Below are positions 1 through 8,973 of a DNA stretch of 64,000 nt, piece by piece. Below the pieces are notes generated by a model. The model was given only the letters and a program-made list of their open reading frames with translations, had not been told where the DNA came from and did not search any database. Every line of letters starts with the position of its first letter. Within the stretch, counting starts at the first letter, position 1. The stretch lies in NCBI GenBank assembly GCA_963820965.1, contig CAWGCC010000027.1, positions 124,001 through 188,000 of the forward strand. Reading direction: 5' to 3'. A program made the translations under genes and the position numbers. Source of the DNA: DATEDA01 sp963820965 (GTDB taxonomy: Bacteria > Pseudomonadota > Gammaproteobacteria > Burkholderiales > SG8-39).

Positions 1-538
1 CGAACCGCGCAAGGCCCGCCGCGCCCTCGGTGAGGGCCGCCTTTGCGACTGCGGCGAGCCCGCCCGCATACATCGCCGCCCGGCGCACGTCGGCGGGCGG
101 CAAGCCCGCCGCGCTCGCGATCGCATCGAGCATCACGCCTTCGAGCGCACCCTGCCGCAGCTCGCCGACGATCAGGCGCGCGAGAAAGTCGCGCTCCTCC
201 GCATTCCCGCGGGCGAACAGCGCGCCGAGCTGCCCCGTGCGCGCAGTCGTGGAACCCTTGCCGGTGGTCGCACGCAGACGCTCGAGCGCCGTGTCCACCT
301 CGGCGAGTGTCAACGGATCGCCGCGGGGTCCGGGGCCGCTTCGCGCCTCGCGCAGCGCGGCGTAGCCGAGTCCGAGCTTGCCCTGGCGCGCCTGGCCGGA
401 CAAGTACCCGACCGCGATCTCGATCTCGTCAGGCGAGAGCCGGCGGAGCAGCTCGGCGAGCGCGGCGATCTTCGCGAGGCGCCCCGAAGTGCCGGCGACG
501 CGCTGCGAGGTGGCGACGAGATCGGCGAGGCGGGTCAT
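1..538 (-). CDS. ATP-dependent DNA ligase, N-terminal part (cut by window edge)
   Basis: The first 179 codons read on the minus strand from an ATG at 536-538 to the window edge with no stop. The translation starts MTRLADLVATSQRVAGTSGR and continues as the all-helical N-terminal DNA-binding domain of archaeal/mycobacterial-type ATP-dependent DNA ligases (motifs around LGYAALREA and FLARLIVGELRQGALEGV). The adenylation domain with the catalytic lysine lies outside the window. It sits 84 bases downstream of the Lhr helicase gene on the same strand. Clustering of Lhr-type helicases with ATP-dependent ligases is known in other proteobacteria, so a shared DNA repair role is inferred. The family call is good; the exact ligase class cannot be set from this fragment. 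Confidence 0.8.
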   Translation of the reverse strand, partial: MTRLADLVATSQRVAGTSGRLAKIAALAELLRRLSPDEIEIAVGYLSGQARQGKLGLGYAALREARSGPGPRGDPLTLAEVDTALERLRATTGKGSTTARTGQLGALFARGNAEERDFLARLIVGELRQGALEGVMLDAIASAAGLPPADVRRAAMYAGGLAAVAKAALTEGAAGLARF

Positions 539-622
539 AAGACTTCCGCTGCTGACGATGTAAGCACGGCCCGGTATCCGCTCGCGCGGCGAGCCTTGGC
601 TTGGGGGACTTGGCGACCGCGC

Positions 623-3600
623 TCAGCCGAGAAACTGCAGCACGGCCGGTACCTGCCTCCGCAGCAGCGCGTTGCGCGCGTTCCACTCCGCTTCCGGCGC
701 GAGCCGCTCGAGGAACCGCACTTCCCCGCCGACGAGGCACGCGATGGGGACACCGTCGCGGTAGAGCACGCGGTTGCCCGTGAGTGCGGGGAGGCGCCCG
801 CCCGGCGTGAGGACGCCGACCAGGTTGAGCGGGTCGGCGCCGCTCAAGGATACGAGCGTGCCGGTGCGCTCTTCGCGGCGCACGTCGCGCAGGCTGCCGA
901 CGGCCTCGGGTAGCGCGAACTGCTCGCCAGCAACGCCCGCGACGAAGCGTCCGCCGCGGATCTCGCCGCGGGCTTCGAGCCGGCGCAACGTGCGCAGCAG
1001 GTCACGCCACGGGGGCAGCCATACCGCCTCGCGCTCGATCAGGCGCCAGAAGACGACGCCGTAGCGCTTGAGGAGCGCGCGAGCGACATGTTCGACGATC
1101 TCCGGCTCGCCTTGCGTCCGGGCTTTCCGGCGCACGAGCGCCCACCGCCCGGCATCCTCGATCCCGAAGAGCGCCGTCCGACGGCGTCGCGTCCTGCCGC
1201 CGAGCGGTCGGCGGCGGTCGGTGGGAACGAGGAGCGCCCGCAGACCGCCGAAGCTGTCGCAGTTGACGAGGCCGAGCGCGACGAGCTCCCCTAGCGCTTC
1301 CTCGACCTGGGTGCGTAGGAGACCGGTGCCTTCCACGATCTCCTCGAAGAACGACGCGCCATCGGCGGTAATGAAATCCGCGACTGCCGCCCCGCGCGAG
1401 GAGGGTGCGACGCCGTCGCCGGTCGCGGCGAGCGCGGTCCAGAGCGGGAGGTTGCGACGGCCGAGCAGCGCGACCGGCGTGGTACGCACCGGCGTCGGCG
1501 CGCGCTCGCCGCTCGGCCGCGGGGTGGCGAGGCGCGTCCATACCACGCGACCGGCGAGGCTCAGCTCGTCGAGCCACGCCGGGTCATATTCGTTCACCCG
1601 GGCGGGCAGGATCTCGGTCTCCCACGCGGCGGCCGGCGCCTCGTAGCCCTCGAGCTGCGAGAGGATGGCGGCCAGCGCGTCCGCGCCCTCGACGCGCGCC
1701 TCGGCCGCGACGCGCTGCCACCGAAACAGGAAGCGCAGGAAATCGCGCGCCTCGACCGGCTCGATCTCGGCCCGCAACCGGTTCACGGTGTAGCGGTGGA
1801 TGCGCGCCAAAAGCCGCCGCTCGCACCACTCGACCGCCTCGGCGTCGGGCGAGAACCGGCCACGCATCGCCGAGCCTTCGGCTTCCAGGCGGGCCAGCGC
1901 CACCTCGAGGTCGGCCGGCGACTGCTCCAGCGGCGCAGCGAGCGCTTGCGCCGTGACCGGGCCGAGCCCGTGCAAGCGGTCCCTGACGATCTCGACAAGC
2001 GCAGCCTCGCGCGTCCACGTCTTGCGGTATTCGGCGGGTGTCTCGATCTCCGGCGCTCGCGGCGCGCGGGGCAAGAGCGCCTCGAACTCGGGCAGGCGTT
2101 CCGCGGCCACCCAGATCCGGTCCCCGAAAAGCGTCGCGCGTCCCGCCCGGGCGAGCTCCTCGGCGAGGGAGCGCCAACCCGGCCGCAGCTCATCGTCGGC
2201 CAGGAAGGCAAGGGTGGCGATGGCGTCGGCGAACTCGTCGGCGTTGCGGACATCCGGCCAGACCTCTTCGCGCACGCGGCGGATCGCGTCGGCGTCGAGC
2301 TTGCCGAGGCCGGCGGCAGTCGCGGGGTCGAGCCACCGGCGCGCCATCACCGCCTGCGTACGACGCTCCTCGAGCGGCGCGTCGTCGAGGAAGGCGTAGG
2401 GACGCGCGGAGAGGATCTCGGCAGCAAGCGGCGACGGCTCGGTCAGCTCCCGCGCGATCACGCGAATCTCGCCGCGTTCCAGGCGCGCCAGCACGCGCTC
2501 CAGGCCCTCGACATCCATTGCCCCGTGCAGGCAGTCGGCGATCGTCTGCGCGACGAGCGGGTGGTCGGGGATCTCGCGGTCGCCGGCGAGGTTCTCGCCG
2601 CACGCGACCTGGTCGGGGAAGATCGCCGCGAGCAGGTCCTCGGCTTCCATCCGTTGGATCTGCGGCGCGACCTTGCGTCCCCCGCGAAAGCGCAGAAGGG
2701 CGAGCGCAACGGTGGCGTTCCACCGCCAGCGCGCGGCGAACATCGGGGCGTCGAGGAGCGCCTGGACGAGCAGCGGACGCACGGTCTTCGAGTTGAGGTA
2801 GCGGGCGACTTCATCGAGCGCGAAGCTGTGGCTCGTCGAAAGCGACAGGATGATCGCGTCCTCGGTCGCGGCCGCCTGAAGCTCGAAGTTGAACTTGCGG
2901 CAGAACCGTTTGCGGAGCGCGAGCCCCCACGCGCGGTTGATCCGGCTGCCGAACGGGGCGTGGATCACGAGCTGCATGCCCCCCGATTCGTCGAAGAACC
3001 GCTCGAGCACGACGGTTTCCAGCGTCGGCAGCGCACCGAGGGCCGCGCGGGCCGCGGCCAGATAGTCGACGACCTGCTCCGCCGCGACCGCGTCGAGGCC
3101 GACGTCGTCCACCAGGAGCGCGATCGCCGCCGCGCGATCGGGCGCGCCCTCGATCGCAGCCCGCAGCCGCGCAACGGACTGTGACAGCTCCGCGCTCCGT
3201 GCCGGCGCTTCCCCGAACCAGAACGGGATGCCGGGCGGCGCACCCTTCGCATCCTCGACGCGCACCGTTCCGCGCTCGACGCGCAGGATGCGGTACGAGG
3301 TGTTGCCGAGCTGGAACACGTCGCCCGCGAGGCTCTCGATCGCGAAGTCCTCGTTCACCGATCCGATGACCTGGCCCTGGGGCTCGAGCATGACGGTGTA
3401 GTCCGCAGCATCGGGAATGGTGCCGCCGGAAGTCACCGCAGCGAGCGCCGCGCCGCGCCTGCCGCGCAGTACGCGATTGACCGCGTCACGGTGCACGTGC
3501 GCGCTTCGCCGGCCCCGGTGAGTGGAGTAGCCATCGGCCAGCGTCTGGACGACGGCGGTGAGCTCGTCGCGCTCGAGGCCGCGGAACGGGTACGCGCGCC

Positions 3601-4897
3601 GGAAGCGCGCGAAGAGCTCGTCCTCGCGCCATTCCTGATGCGCGACCTCGGCGACGATCTGCTGGGCGAGCACGTCGAGCGGCTTGGCGGGCACCGCGAT
3701 GCGATCGAGCTCGCCGCGGCGCGCGGCGTCGAGGAGCGCGGCGCCGTCGCACAGATCGTCGCGCGAGAGCGGGAAGAGGCGACCCTTCGGTACCCCGCCG
3801 ACCGCGTGGCCGGAGCGGCCGACCCGCTGGAGGAAGGCCGCGATCGTGCGCGTCGAGCCGAGCTGGCACACGAGATCCACGTCGCCGACGTCGATCCCGA
3901 GCTCGAGCGACGCGGTCGCGACGAGGACCTTCAGCTCGCCCCGCTTCAGCCGCTGCTCGGCGTTGAGGCGGATCTCGCGCGCGAGGCTGCCGTGATGCGC
4001 GGCGATGTGGTGCTCGCCGAGCCGCTCCGAGAGGTGCCGTGCCGCCCGCTCGGCGAGGCGCCGCGTGTTGACGAAGACGAGCGTGGTGCGGTGCTCGCTC
4101 GCGAGCACGGCGAGACGGTCGTAAACCTGCTGCCACATCTCGCCCGACATCACGGCTTCGAGCGGCGCGGGCGGCAGCTCGATCGCGAGGTCCCGCCGCT
4201 TCACGTGGCCGGTGTCGACGATCGTGCAGGGCGCGCCGCCGGTCAGGAAGCGCGCGATCTCGTCGATCGGTTTCTGCGTCGCGGAGAGCCCGACGCGCAC
4301 CAGCGCCGGCCCAGCAAGCGCCTCGAGCCGCTCGAGCGACAGCGCGAGATGTGCACCGCGCTTGTTCGGCGCGAGCGCGTGGATCTCGTCGACGATCACC
4401 GTGCGCGTCGTCCGGAGCATCTCGCGGCCGGACCTGCTGGTGAGCAGGATGTAGAGCGATTCGGGGGTCGTGACGACGATATGCGGCGGGCGCTTTCGCA
4501 TGCTTGCACGCTCGCCGTGAGGCGTATCGCCGGTGCGCACGAGCGTGCGGATGCCGACGTCGGGGAAGCCGAGCGCTTCGAGCGCAACCCGGATCCCGGC
4601 GATCGGCGCCTCCAGGTTCCGCTGGATGTCGTTCGATAGCGCCTTCAGCGGCGAGACATACACGACGTGCGTTTCGTCGGCGAGCCCGCGCTCCACGCCT
4701 TCGCGCACCAGTGCGTCGATTGCAGCGAGGAAGGCAGCGAGCGTTTTGCCCGAACCGGTCGGGGCGGCGACAAGGGCGTGGCGGCCGGAGGCGATCGCGG
4801 GCCACGCCTCGACCTGCGGCGCGGTCGGCGCGGCGAACGCCGAACGGAACCACGCCTGCACGGCCGGGTGGAAGAGCTCGAGCACTCGATCGGTCAT
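623..4897 (-). CDS. lhr: Lhr-type ATP-dependent DNA helicase, full length
   Basis: A 1424-residue superfamily 2 helicase. Walker A (PTGSGKT) is near residues 46-52 and the DEIH box near 170-173, followed by VGLSATQKP (motif III), a VFVNTRRLAERAARHL helicase-C motif and QRVGRSGH (motif VI). After the roughly 850-residue Lhr core (two RecA domains, winged helix, Lhr-specific domain) there is a long C-terminal extension, so this is the long form as in E. coli and mycobacteria and not the short Lhr-Core. Family members translocate 3'-to-5' on single-stranded DNA and unwind DNA or RNA:DNA hybrids in repair. I chose the ATG at 4895-4897 (MTDRVLELFHP), where family similarity begins; an in-frame ATG 15 codons upstream falls in an intergenic hairpin repeat. 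The ligase gene follows on the same strand. Confidence 0.92.
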   Translation of the reverse strand: MTDRVLELFHPAVQAWFRSAFAAPTAPQVEAWPAIASGRHALVAAPTGSGKTLAAFLAAIDALVREGVERGLADETHVVYVSPLKALSNDIQRNLEAPIAGIRVALEALGFPDVGIRTLVRTGDTPHGERASMRKRPPHIVVTTPESLYILLTSRSGREMLRTTRTVIVDEIHALAPNKRGAHLALSLERLEALAGPALVRVGLSATQKPIDEIARFLTGGAPCTIVDTGHVKRRDLAIELPPAPLEAVMSGEMWQQVYDRLAVLASEHRTTLVFVNTRRLAERAARHLSERLGEHHIAAHHGSLAREIRLNAEQRLKRGELKVLVATASLELGIDVGDVDLVCQLGSTRTIAAFLQRVGRSGHAVGGVPKGRLFPLSRDDLCDGAALLDAARRGELDRIAVPAKPLDVLAQQIVAEVAHQEWREDELFARFRRAYPFRGLERDELTAVVQTLADGYSTHRGRRSAHVHRDAVNRVLRGRRGAALAAVTSGGTIPDAADYTVMLEPQGQVIGSVNEDFAIESLAGDVFQLGNTSYRILRVERGTVRVEDAKGAPPGIPFWFGEAPARSAELSQSVARLRAAIEGAPDRAAAIALLVDDVGLDAVAAEQVVDYLAAARAALGALPTLETVVLERFFDESGGMQLVIHAPFGSRINRAWGLALRKRFCRKFNFELQAAATEDAIILSLSTSHSFALDEVARYLNSKTVRPLLVQALLDAPMFAARWRWNATVALALLRFRGGRKVAPQIQRMEAEDLLAAIFPDQVACGENLAGDREIPDHPLVAQTIADCLHGAMDVEGLERVLARLERGEIRVIARELTEPSPLAAEILSARPYAFLDDAPLEERRTQAVMARRWLDPATAAGLGKLDADAIRRVREEVWPDVRNADEFADAIATLAFLADDELRPGWRSLAEELARAGRATLFGDRIWVAAERLPEFEALLPRAPRAPEIETPAEYRKTWTREAALVEIVRDRLHGLGPVTAQALAAPLEQSPADLEVALARLEAEGSAMRGRFSPDAEAVEWCERRLLARIHRYTVNRLRAEIEPVEARDFLRFLFRWQRVAAEARVEGADALAAILSQLEGYEAPAAAWETEILPARVNEYDPAWLDELSLAGRVVWTRLATPRPSGERAPTPVRTTPVALLGRRNLPLWTALAATGDGVAPSSRGAAVADFITADGASFFEEIVEGTGLLRTQVEEALGELVALGLVNCDSFGGLRALLVPTDRRRPLGGRTRRRRTALFGIEDAGRWALVRRKARTQGEPEIVEHVARALLKRYGVVFWRLIEREAVWLPPWRDLLRTLRRLEARGEIRGGRFVAGVAGEQFALPEAVGSLRDVRREERTGTLVSLSGADPLNLVGVLTPGGRLPALTGNRVLYRDGVPIACLVGGEVRFLERLAPEAEWNARNALLRRQVPAVLQFLG

Positions 4898-4905
4898 CTG
4901 TGGGG

Positions 4906-4934
4906 CGTCATTCCGGCGAACGCCGGGATCCGGG
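4906..4934. repeat. short palindromic intergenic repeat, copy 1
   Basis: A GTCATTCCGGCG-AA-CGCCGGGATC-type hairpin directly upstream of lhr. It resembles the widespread betaproteobacterial intergenic repeat of the form CGTCATTCC..GCGAA..GC..GGAATCC. A related copy is at 34865-34890. Confidence 0.5.
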
Positions 4935-4973
4935 GAACGCAACTGGGGCGCGCGGCTTTCGCTGGGCGTGACG

Positions 4974-5242
4974 CTACGCCTCCACCTTCACGCCCCGCCA
5001 GAACGCGATGTAGCCCTCGATGTCTGCCGCGGCGGGTTTGACGTCGGGCGGTACCAGGCGGCGTCCCTGTCGACGTGACCGTCGGCCCCCACATCGTAGT
5101 GGCTGGCGGTCCCTTTCCACCCACAGGCGGTGTGGATTTCGCTCCGCCGGGGATACTCGGGCTCTACCGCCGCGGGCAGAAGGTACTGATTGCCTTCCTC
5201 GCGCTCGGCGATCACCATGCCGGTCCAGATTGCTCGCGTCAT
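4974..5242 (-). CDS. DUF427 domain protein, frameshifted near its C-terminus
   Basis: Starts at the ATG at 5240-5242 (MTRAIWTGMVIAE) and reads through the DUF427 hallmarks HTACGWKGTASHYDV and DRDAAWYRP. Near 5056 the match moves to another frame (DVKPAAADIEGYIAFWRG), which ends at the TAG at 4974-4976. The shift equals one missing base, giving WYRPDVKP, or two extra bases, giving WYPDVKP. Both halves match the family, so this is one gene of about 90 residues with an indel, real or a sequence error. DUF427 proteins are small beta-barrels of unknown biochemical role. No operon partner is evident. Confidence 0.75.
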
Positions 5243-5589
5243 GTCCGATATGGTAGCGCGGCGCGAAAAAAGAGATCCGGATCGACCAGCTGAGCGCGTT
5301 CTGCCTGGCGCGTCCTGGATTACCGACATCCTCAAGGCGGACTGATAGGCCGGGATCGGGTCCGGTTCCCCTGAAAGTGAAGTGCAGTTTGGCTGTGTAA
5401 GTCACCTGTATGCAACCAAGCCGGATACTTCACGGACCGATTCACACCCTGCGGCGTCTGCCATCCGGTTTACCCGGTAGATCGAATGGCTTAGTCCGTC
5501 GGAGGCATAGGCAGCGGGGGGTCGGTGTTCTCATCCTTGGCACATTGCGCACTGCGTTTCCCGGTGCCCTGACCGACGGCGGCTCAAGC
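5243..5589. other. intergenic stretch without a recognised gene
   Basis: About 350 bases between the divergent DUF427 gene and a small membrane-protein ORF. The plus-strand frame is open from 5410 into that ORF, but the upstream part shows no convincing start or homology. No strong promoter, palindrome or RNA structure was found. Confidence 0.4.
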
Positions 5590-5805
5590 ATGACGATTGC
5601 GGTAGGCAACGACTTCGAGGCGGCCCGGCCTGCGCCGGACGGCGAAGAGCGCAGCATCCGCGAGGCGCTGCGGCTCACGGTACTGTTCGTCGCCGTCGTC
5701 CTGGTTCTCGTCTGGGCGGGTCTTGCGGACGCACACCCGATCAACGATTCATCCGCCCGGACTTTGCGTCCGGACGGGACGAGTAGCTCCCCGACCCTAA
5801 GGTAG
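5590..5805 (+). CDS. small single-span membrane protein, unknown function
   Basis: A 71-residue ORF from the ATG at 5590, starting MTIAVGNDFEAARPAPDGEE, with one hydrophobic segment (RLTVLFVAVVLVLVWAGLA, about residues 28-46) and a polar tail. The Shine-Dalgarno is weak. It is supported mainly by a good rho-independent terminator on the same strand immediately downstream (5839-5880). The frame extends upstream to 5410 without similarity. It lies beside a hybrid histidine kinase and is of the same general type as the small membrane protein at 8650. Function unknown; it could be a spurious ORF. Confidence 0.4.
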   Translation: MTIAVGNDFEAARPAPDGEERSIREALRLTVLFVAVVLVLVWAGLADAHPINDSSARTLRPDGTSSSPTLR

Positions 5806-5838
5806 CAGCGCTCCTCTCTGCCTAGCGGTCGTTTTTGG

Positions 5839-5880
5839 TCCCCGGCGGTGCGTGAACCGCCCCGCCGGGGAATTTGTTTT
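5839..5880 (+). terminator. rho-independent terminator
   Basis: A perfect 10-bp stem TCCCCGGCGG / CCGCCGGGGA with a 13-base loop, followed by ATTTGTTTT on the plus strand. The minus-strand side has no T-run, so it serves plus-strand transcripts, most simply the small ORF ending at 5805. Confidence 0.75.
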
Positions 5881-5897
5881 CGGCCCAGTCCTTTCCA

Positions 5898-7688
5898 TCA
5901 ACGCCGCACCGCAGCCTGAAGCCGCGCGTCGATGAGCGCGCGCAGGTCGGCCGGCAGGACCGGCTTCAAGAGCAGGTCATCGCCGCGCGTCCGGACGCGC
6001 TCCGCAAGGTCGGATGTGCTCGAGCCGGTCACGACAATCGCCGGGATCTCGGGATCGAGCATGGCGCGGAGGTCGTCGATCACGTCGGTGCCGAGACGAC
6101 CGTCGGCGAGGCGATAGTCGACGATCAGCAGATCGGGCAGCTGCCCCAGCGCCTCGAGCTGGCCCATCACGTCGGCGCCGTCGCTCGAACCGATCACGTC
6201 CGCTCCCCACGTGGCAAGAAGCGACCGCATCGCCTCGACGATCGCCGGCTCGTCGTCGATCACCACCACCAGCCGTCCGGCGAGCGCGCCGGCCGGCCGC
6301 GCGGGCTTGGACTGCGCATGTGGTCTCTCCGCCACGGGCGCAACGGCCGGCACCTCGAAGCGGAACACCGAGCCGCGCCCGGGGCGAGAGTCGACCCGGA
6401 TCCGGTAACCGAGCAGCGCGCACAGCCGCTCGACGATCGCTAGGCCGAGCCCGAGTCCCTTGCGGCCCGACCGCCCGGGGTTGCCGAGCTGGTAGAACTC
6501 CTCGAAGATCCGGCTGTGCTCGGAGTCGGGGATCCCGACGCCGGAGTCCCAGACCTCGAGCGCGAGCGTATTCCCGCGCCGCCGCGCGCCGGCAAGGACG
6601 CCCCCCTGCGCGGTGTAGCGAATGGCGTTCGACATCAGGTTGCGCAGGATCCTCTCGAGCAGCACCGGGTCGCTGCGCACCCACGCCCGCGATCGGGTAA
6701 CCCGGATCCGCAGCCCTTTCTCCGCCGCCTCCGGCGCGAGCTCGAGCCGGAGACGGTCGAGCACCCGGCTCACCGGGAAATCGCGCAGCTCCGGCTTGAC
6801 GGCGCCGGCGTCGAGCTTGGATATGTCGAGCAGCTCGTTGAAAAGCGCCTCGAGCGCCTCGACCGAGGCGTTGATGCTCGCCACCAGCCCGGCTACGCCG
6901 GGGTCGCGACTGCGCTCGGACAGCGCCGCCGTCATCAGACCAAGGGCGTGCAAGGGCTGGCGGAGGTCGTGGTTCGCCGCCGCAAAGAACTGCGTCTTGG
7001 ACCGGTTCGCGGCCTCGGCCTGGGCGCGCGCGGCCTCCGCGATCTCCTTCTGCCGCGAGAGCGCTTCGATCAGCGCGAGGTTCTCGAAGCGGCGCCGGAT
7101 CGCCTCGTCGACGAGGAGATTCACCCTGCGCCCGAACATCAGCCCGATCGCGAGCGCGATGCCGAGCGGGATCGCGAGCGCGATCTCGTTCCTGTTGCCC
7201 GAGGCGAGGCAGCGGACGATGAAGGGCAGGAGCACCAGCACCACCAGCGGATAGAACGCCGGTGCGAAGATCGAGATCGACGGGATCGTCAGTGACACGA
7301 TGCCGAACAGGATCAGCGCGAGATAAGTCTGCTCGACGATGGCATCGGGGACGTAGAAGAAGATGCCGCTCGCGCCCCAGATCAGGCCGGCGACGACCGC
7401 CGCGCCGATGTAGAGCCGGCCCCAGCGCCCGGACTCCGCCGGCCCCGGCTTCGCGCGCAGGTACGCCCCGTAGTGGTAGATGCGGACCGCCTGGTGCAGA
7501 AGCAGCGCCGCAGTCCACGCGGCGATCACGCCCACCGCCACCTTGTCCCACGCGATCCAGACGAGGAACGCGCCGGCCACGAGCGAGCCGATCGTCGTCG
7601 TCGGCGAGTGGAGATAGACGGTGCGGATCTGCTCCGCGCGCACCTTTTCGCGGAGCGGTCCACTGTCCGCTGGCGCGGCCGTTCGCAT
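5898..7688 (-). CDS. hybrid sensor histidine kinase with C-terminal receiver (paralogue 1)
   Basis: 596 residues. Residues 30-190 form about six to seven membrane spans with no periplasmic sensor domain, so sensing is probably within or at the membrane. A short coiled segment precedes the HisKA H-box NHDLRQPLHAL with the phospho-accepting His240. The HATPase part shows the N-box RNLMSNAIRYT, a WDSGVGIP G-box and GLGLGLAIVERL. The C-terminal receiver (about 465-590) has the acidic pair in VVVIDDEPAI, Asp524 in LIVDYRL and the KP lysine. It lies 39 bases downstream of a NarL-type regulator on the same strand, likely its partner. Closely similar in design to the kinase at 9359-11203. The signal is unknown. 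Confidence 0.9.
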   Translation of the reverse strand: MRTAAPADSGPLREKVRAEQIRTVYLHSPTTTIGSLVAGAFLVWIAWDKVAVGVIAAWTAALLLHQAVRIYHYGAYLRAKPGPAESGRWGRLYIGAAVVAGLIWGASGIFFYVPDAIVEQTYLALILFGIVSLTIPSISIFAPAFYPLVVLVLLPFIVRCLASGNRNEIALAIPLGIALAIGLMFGRRVNLLVDEAIRRRFENLALIEALSRQKEIAEAARAQAEAANRSKTQFFAAANHDLRQPLHALGLMTAALSERSRDPGVAGLVASINASVEALEALFNELLDISKLDAGAVKPELRDFPVSRVLDRLRLELAPEAAEKGLRIRVTRSRAWVRSDPVLLERILRNLMSNAIRYTAQGGVLAGARRRGNTLALEVWDSGVGIPDSEHSRIFEEFYQLGNPGRSGRKGLGLGLAIVERLCALLGYRIRVDSRPGRGSVFRFEVPAVAPVAERPHAQSKPARPAGALAGRLVVVIDDEPAIVEAMRSLLATWGADVIGSSDGADVMGQLEALGQLPDLLIVDYRLADGRLGTDVIDDLRAMLDPEIPAIVVTGSSTSDLAERVRTRGDDLLLKPVLPADLRALIDARLQAAVRR

Positions 7689-7727
7689 CGCAGGCCGGAG
7701 GTTACGCCGAGCGCAGCGCGCGCGGCG

Positions 7728-8432
7728 TCAATGCCGTGGGTGCTGGCCCAGCGCGGTCGCGATCACGTTCTCGAGCTGGAGGCCGAGCCGGCTCGCCTCG
7801 ATCACGGCCTGCGTGCGCGTGCTGACGTTGAGCGCGCGCAGGATGGCCGCGACGTGGATCTTGACGGTCCCTTCCGCGAGACCGAGCTCGCGACAGATGA
7901 CCTTGTTCGGCTTGCCCTGGAGAATCAGCGCCAGCACCTGGGCCTGTCGCGCCGTCAGGCCGAGCTCGCGCGGCGTGGTATAGGCGGCCGACGGATCTTC
8001 GGCGATGCGCGGCGTGACCGGCACCGGATCGTCGCGACCGCTGAGCGCGATCGGCGGCAGGTAGACGCCGCCCGAGAGCACCAGCCGCAGCGCCTGCAAG
8101 GTCACCTGGTTCGACGAGCTCTTCGGGATGTAGCCCATCGCGCCGAGGTCGATGGCGCGCAGGATGTCCTCGCGGCGGTCCGAGGCCGAGATCACGACGA
8201 CCGGAATCGCCGGATGGTCGGCGCGCAGCTCCTCGAGGAGGCTGAAGCCGTCGGCACCGGGCAGCGTGAGGTCGAGAAGCAGCAGCCCGGCGTCGGGGTG
8301 CTCGGCTACGAGGTGCCTGCCGTCCTCGGCCGTACGCGCGTCGCGAACCTGCACTTCCCCGTCGAGCTGCCGCAACACGTGATGCAGCGCCTCGAGGATG
8401 AGCGGATGGTCATCCACGACCAGGATCTTCAC
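7728..8432 (-). CDS. NarL/FixJ-family response regulator (paralogue 1)
   Basis: 234 residues starting MKILVVDDHPLILEALHHVL. The N-terminal receiver has Asp7/Asp8, the phospho-acceptor Asp54 (LLLLDLTLPGADG) and a switch lysine in GYIPKSSS. A variable linker leads to a LuxR-type helix-turn-helix (LTARQAQVLALILQGKPNK, then EGTVKIHVAAILRAL) at about 165-225. It precedes the hybrid kinase at 5898-7688 in an apparent two-gene operon. It is transcribed divergently from the small membrane protein at 8650, and the shared 218-bp region holds a TGCAA-N5-TTGCA palindrome. Regulation of that small gene is inferred only. Confidence 0.92.
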   Translation of the reverse strand: MKILVVDDHPLILEALHHVLRQLDGEVQVRDARTAEDGRHLVAEHPDAGLLLLDLTLPGADGFSLLEELRADHPAIPVVVISASDRREDILRAIDLGAMGYIPKSSSNQVTLQALRLVLSGGVYLPPIALSGRDDPVPVTPRIAEDPSAAYTTPRELGLTARQAQVLALILQGKPNKVICRELGLAEGTVKIHVAAILRALNVSTRTQAVIEASRLGLQLENVIATALGQHPRH

Positions 8433-8478
8433 GATGCCCCTTTAAGTCTTGTTGGTATTGCAAACAATGGTAACACTC

Positions 8479-8495
8479 GTGCAAGTCAGTTGCAC
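8479..8495. promoter_or_regulatory. palindromic operator candidate GTGCAA-N5-TTGCAC
   Basis: GTGCAAGTCAGTTGCAC is a perfect 6-bp-arm palindrome between the divergent regulator (start 8432) and small membrane protein gene (start 8650). The core TGCAA-N5-TTGCA recurs exactly at 25319-25333 in front of the Zur-type gene. Binding protein unknown. Confidence 0.45.
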
Positions 8496-8649
8496 CTGGA
8501 CCTGGCGCGCGGCGGGCCCGGTCCCCGGGAAGAGTTCACGCTTCGCCGCCCCCCATCGCCTGCAGGTACTAGGCAGACGAGCGGATACCGAACGCGCGAT
8601 GCCTTGCCGATACTTGAATCGGGTCGCGAGACCCTCGAAGGAGGCAGCC

Positions 8650-8973
8650 ATGGCAACCGAAATCGAGTTCGACATCGACATCGAGAGTGACGCGACCGTC
8701 GCGCGCGAACCGCGCATCCCCAACGCGGTGTGGATCAACCGGCCGTCGCACCCGGAGCGTGGCAACGCGCACCCCGTGAGCGCGATCGTCGGTGCGATCA
8801 CCGTAGCGGCGCTGCTCGGACTCGGCGTGACGCTGACTCGCGATCGCGTGCTCGTATCGCCGGCGGTCGCGGACACCGCGGCTGAATCGACCGGCAACGG
8901 CCCGACGGGATACTTCCCCGACAAGTTCGAGCGTGTGACCGGCGAGATCGAGCCGCTGCCGCCGACGTTCTGA
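8650..8973 (+). CDS. small membrane protein, unknown function
   Basis: 107 residues from the ATG at 8650 with a strong AAGGAGG Shine-Dalgarno seven bases upstream. The N-terminus is acidic (MATEIEFDIDIESDATVARE), followed by a basic stretch and one membrane span (VSAIVGAITVAALLGLGVTL, about residues 43-62). A polar, proline-containing tail ends EIEPLPPTF, probably outside the cytoplasm. No known domain was recognised. The good ribosome site, divergence from a response regulator gene and shared palindromic operator candidate suggest a genuine gene, perhaps a target or accessory of the neighbouring two-component systems. That role is inference. Confidence 0.6.
   Translation: MATEIEFDIDIESDATVAREPRIPNAVWINRPSHPERGNAHPVSAIVGAITVAALLGLGVTLTRDRVLVSPAVADTAAESTGNGPTGYFPDKFERVTGEIEPLPPTF

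Noticed and set aside
1796..3184. Long plus-strand frames opposite lhr (also 3491-4639)
   Set aside because: Shadow frames of the 1424-residue helicase; the translations are Arg/Ala-rich without domains or ribosome sites.
5839..5880. The hairpin at 5839-5880 as terminator of the minus-strand kinase gene
   Set aside because: On the minus strand the stem is followed by an A-run, not a T-run; only the plus-strand orientation fits.
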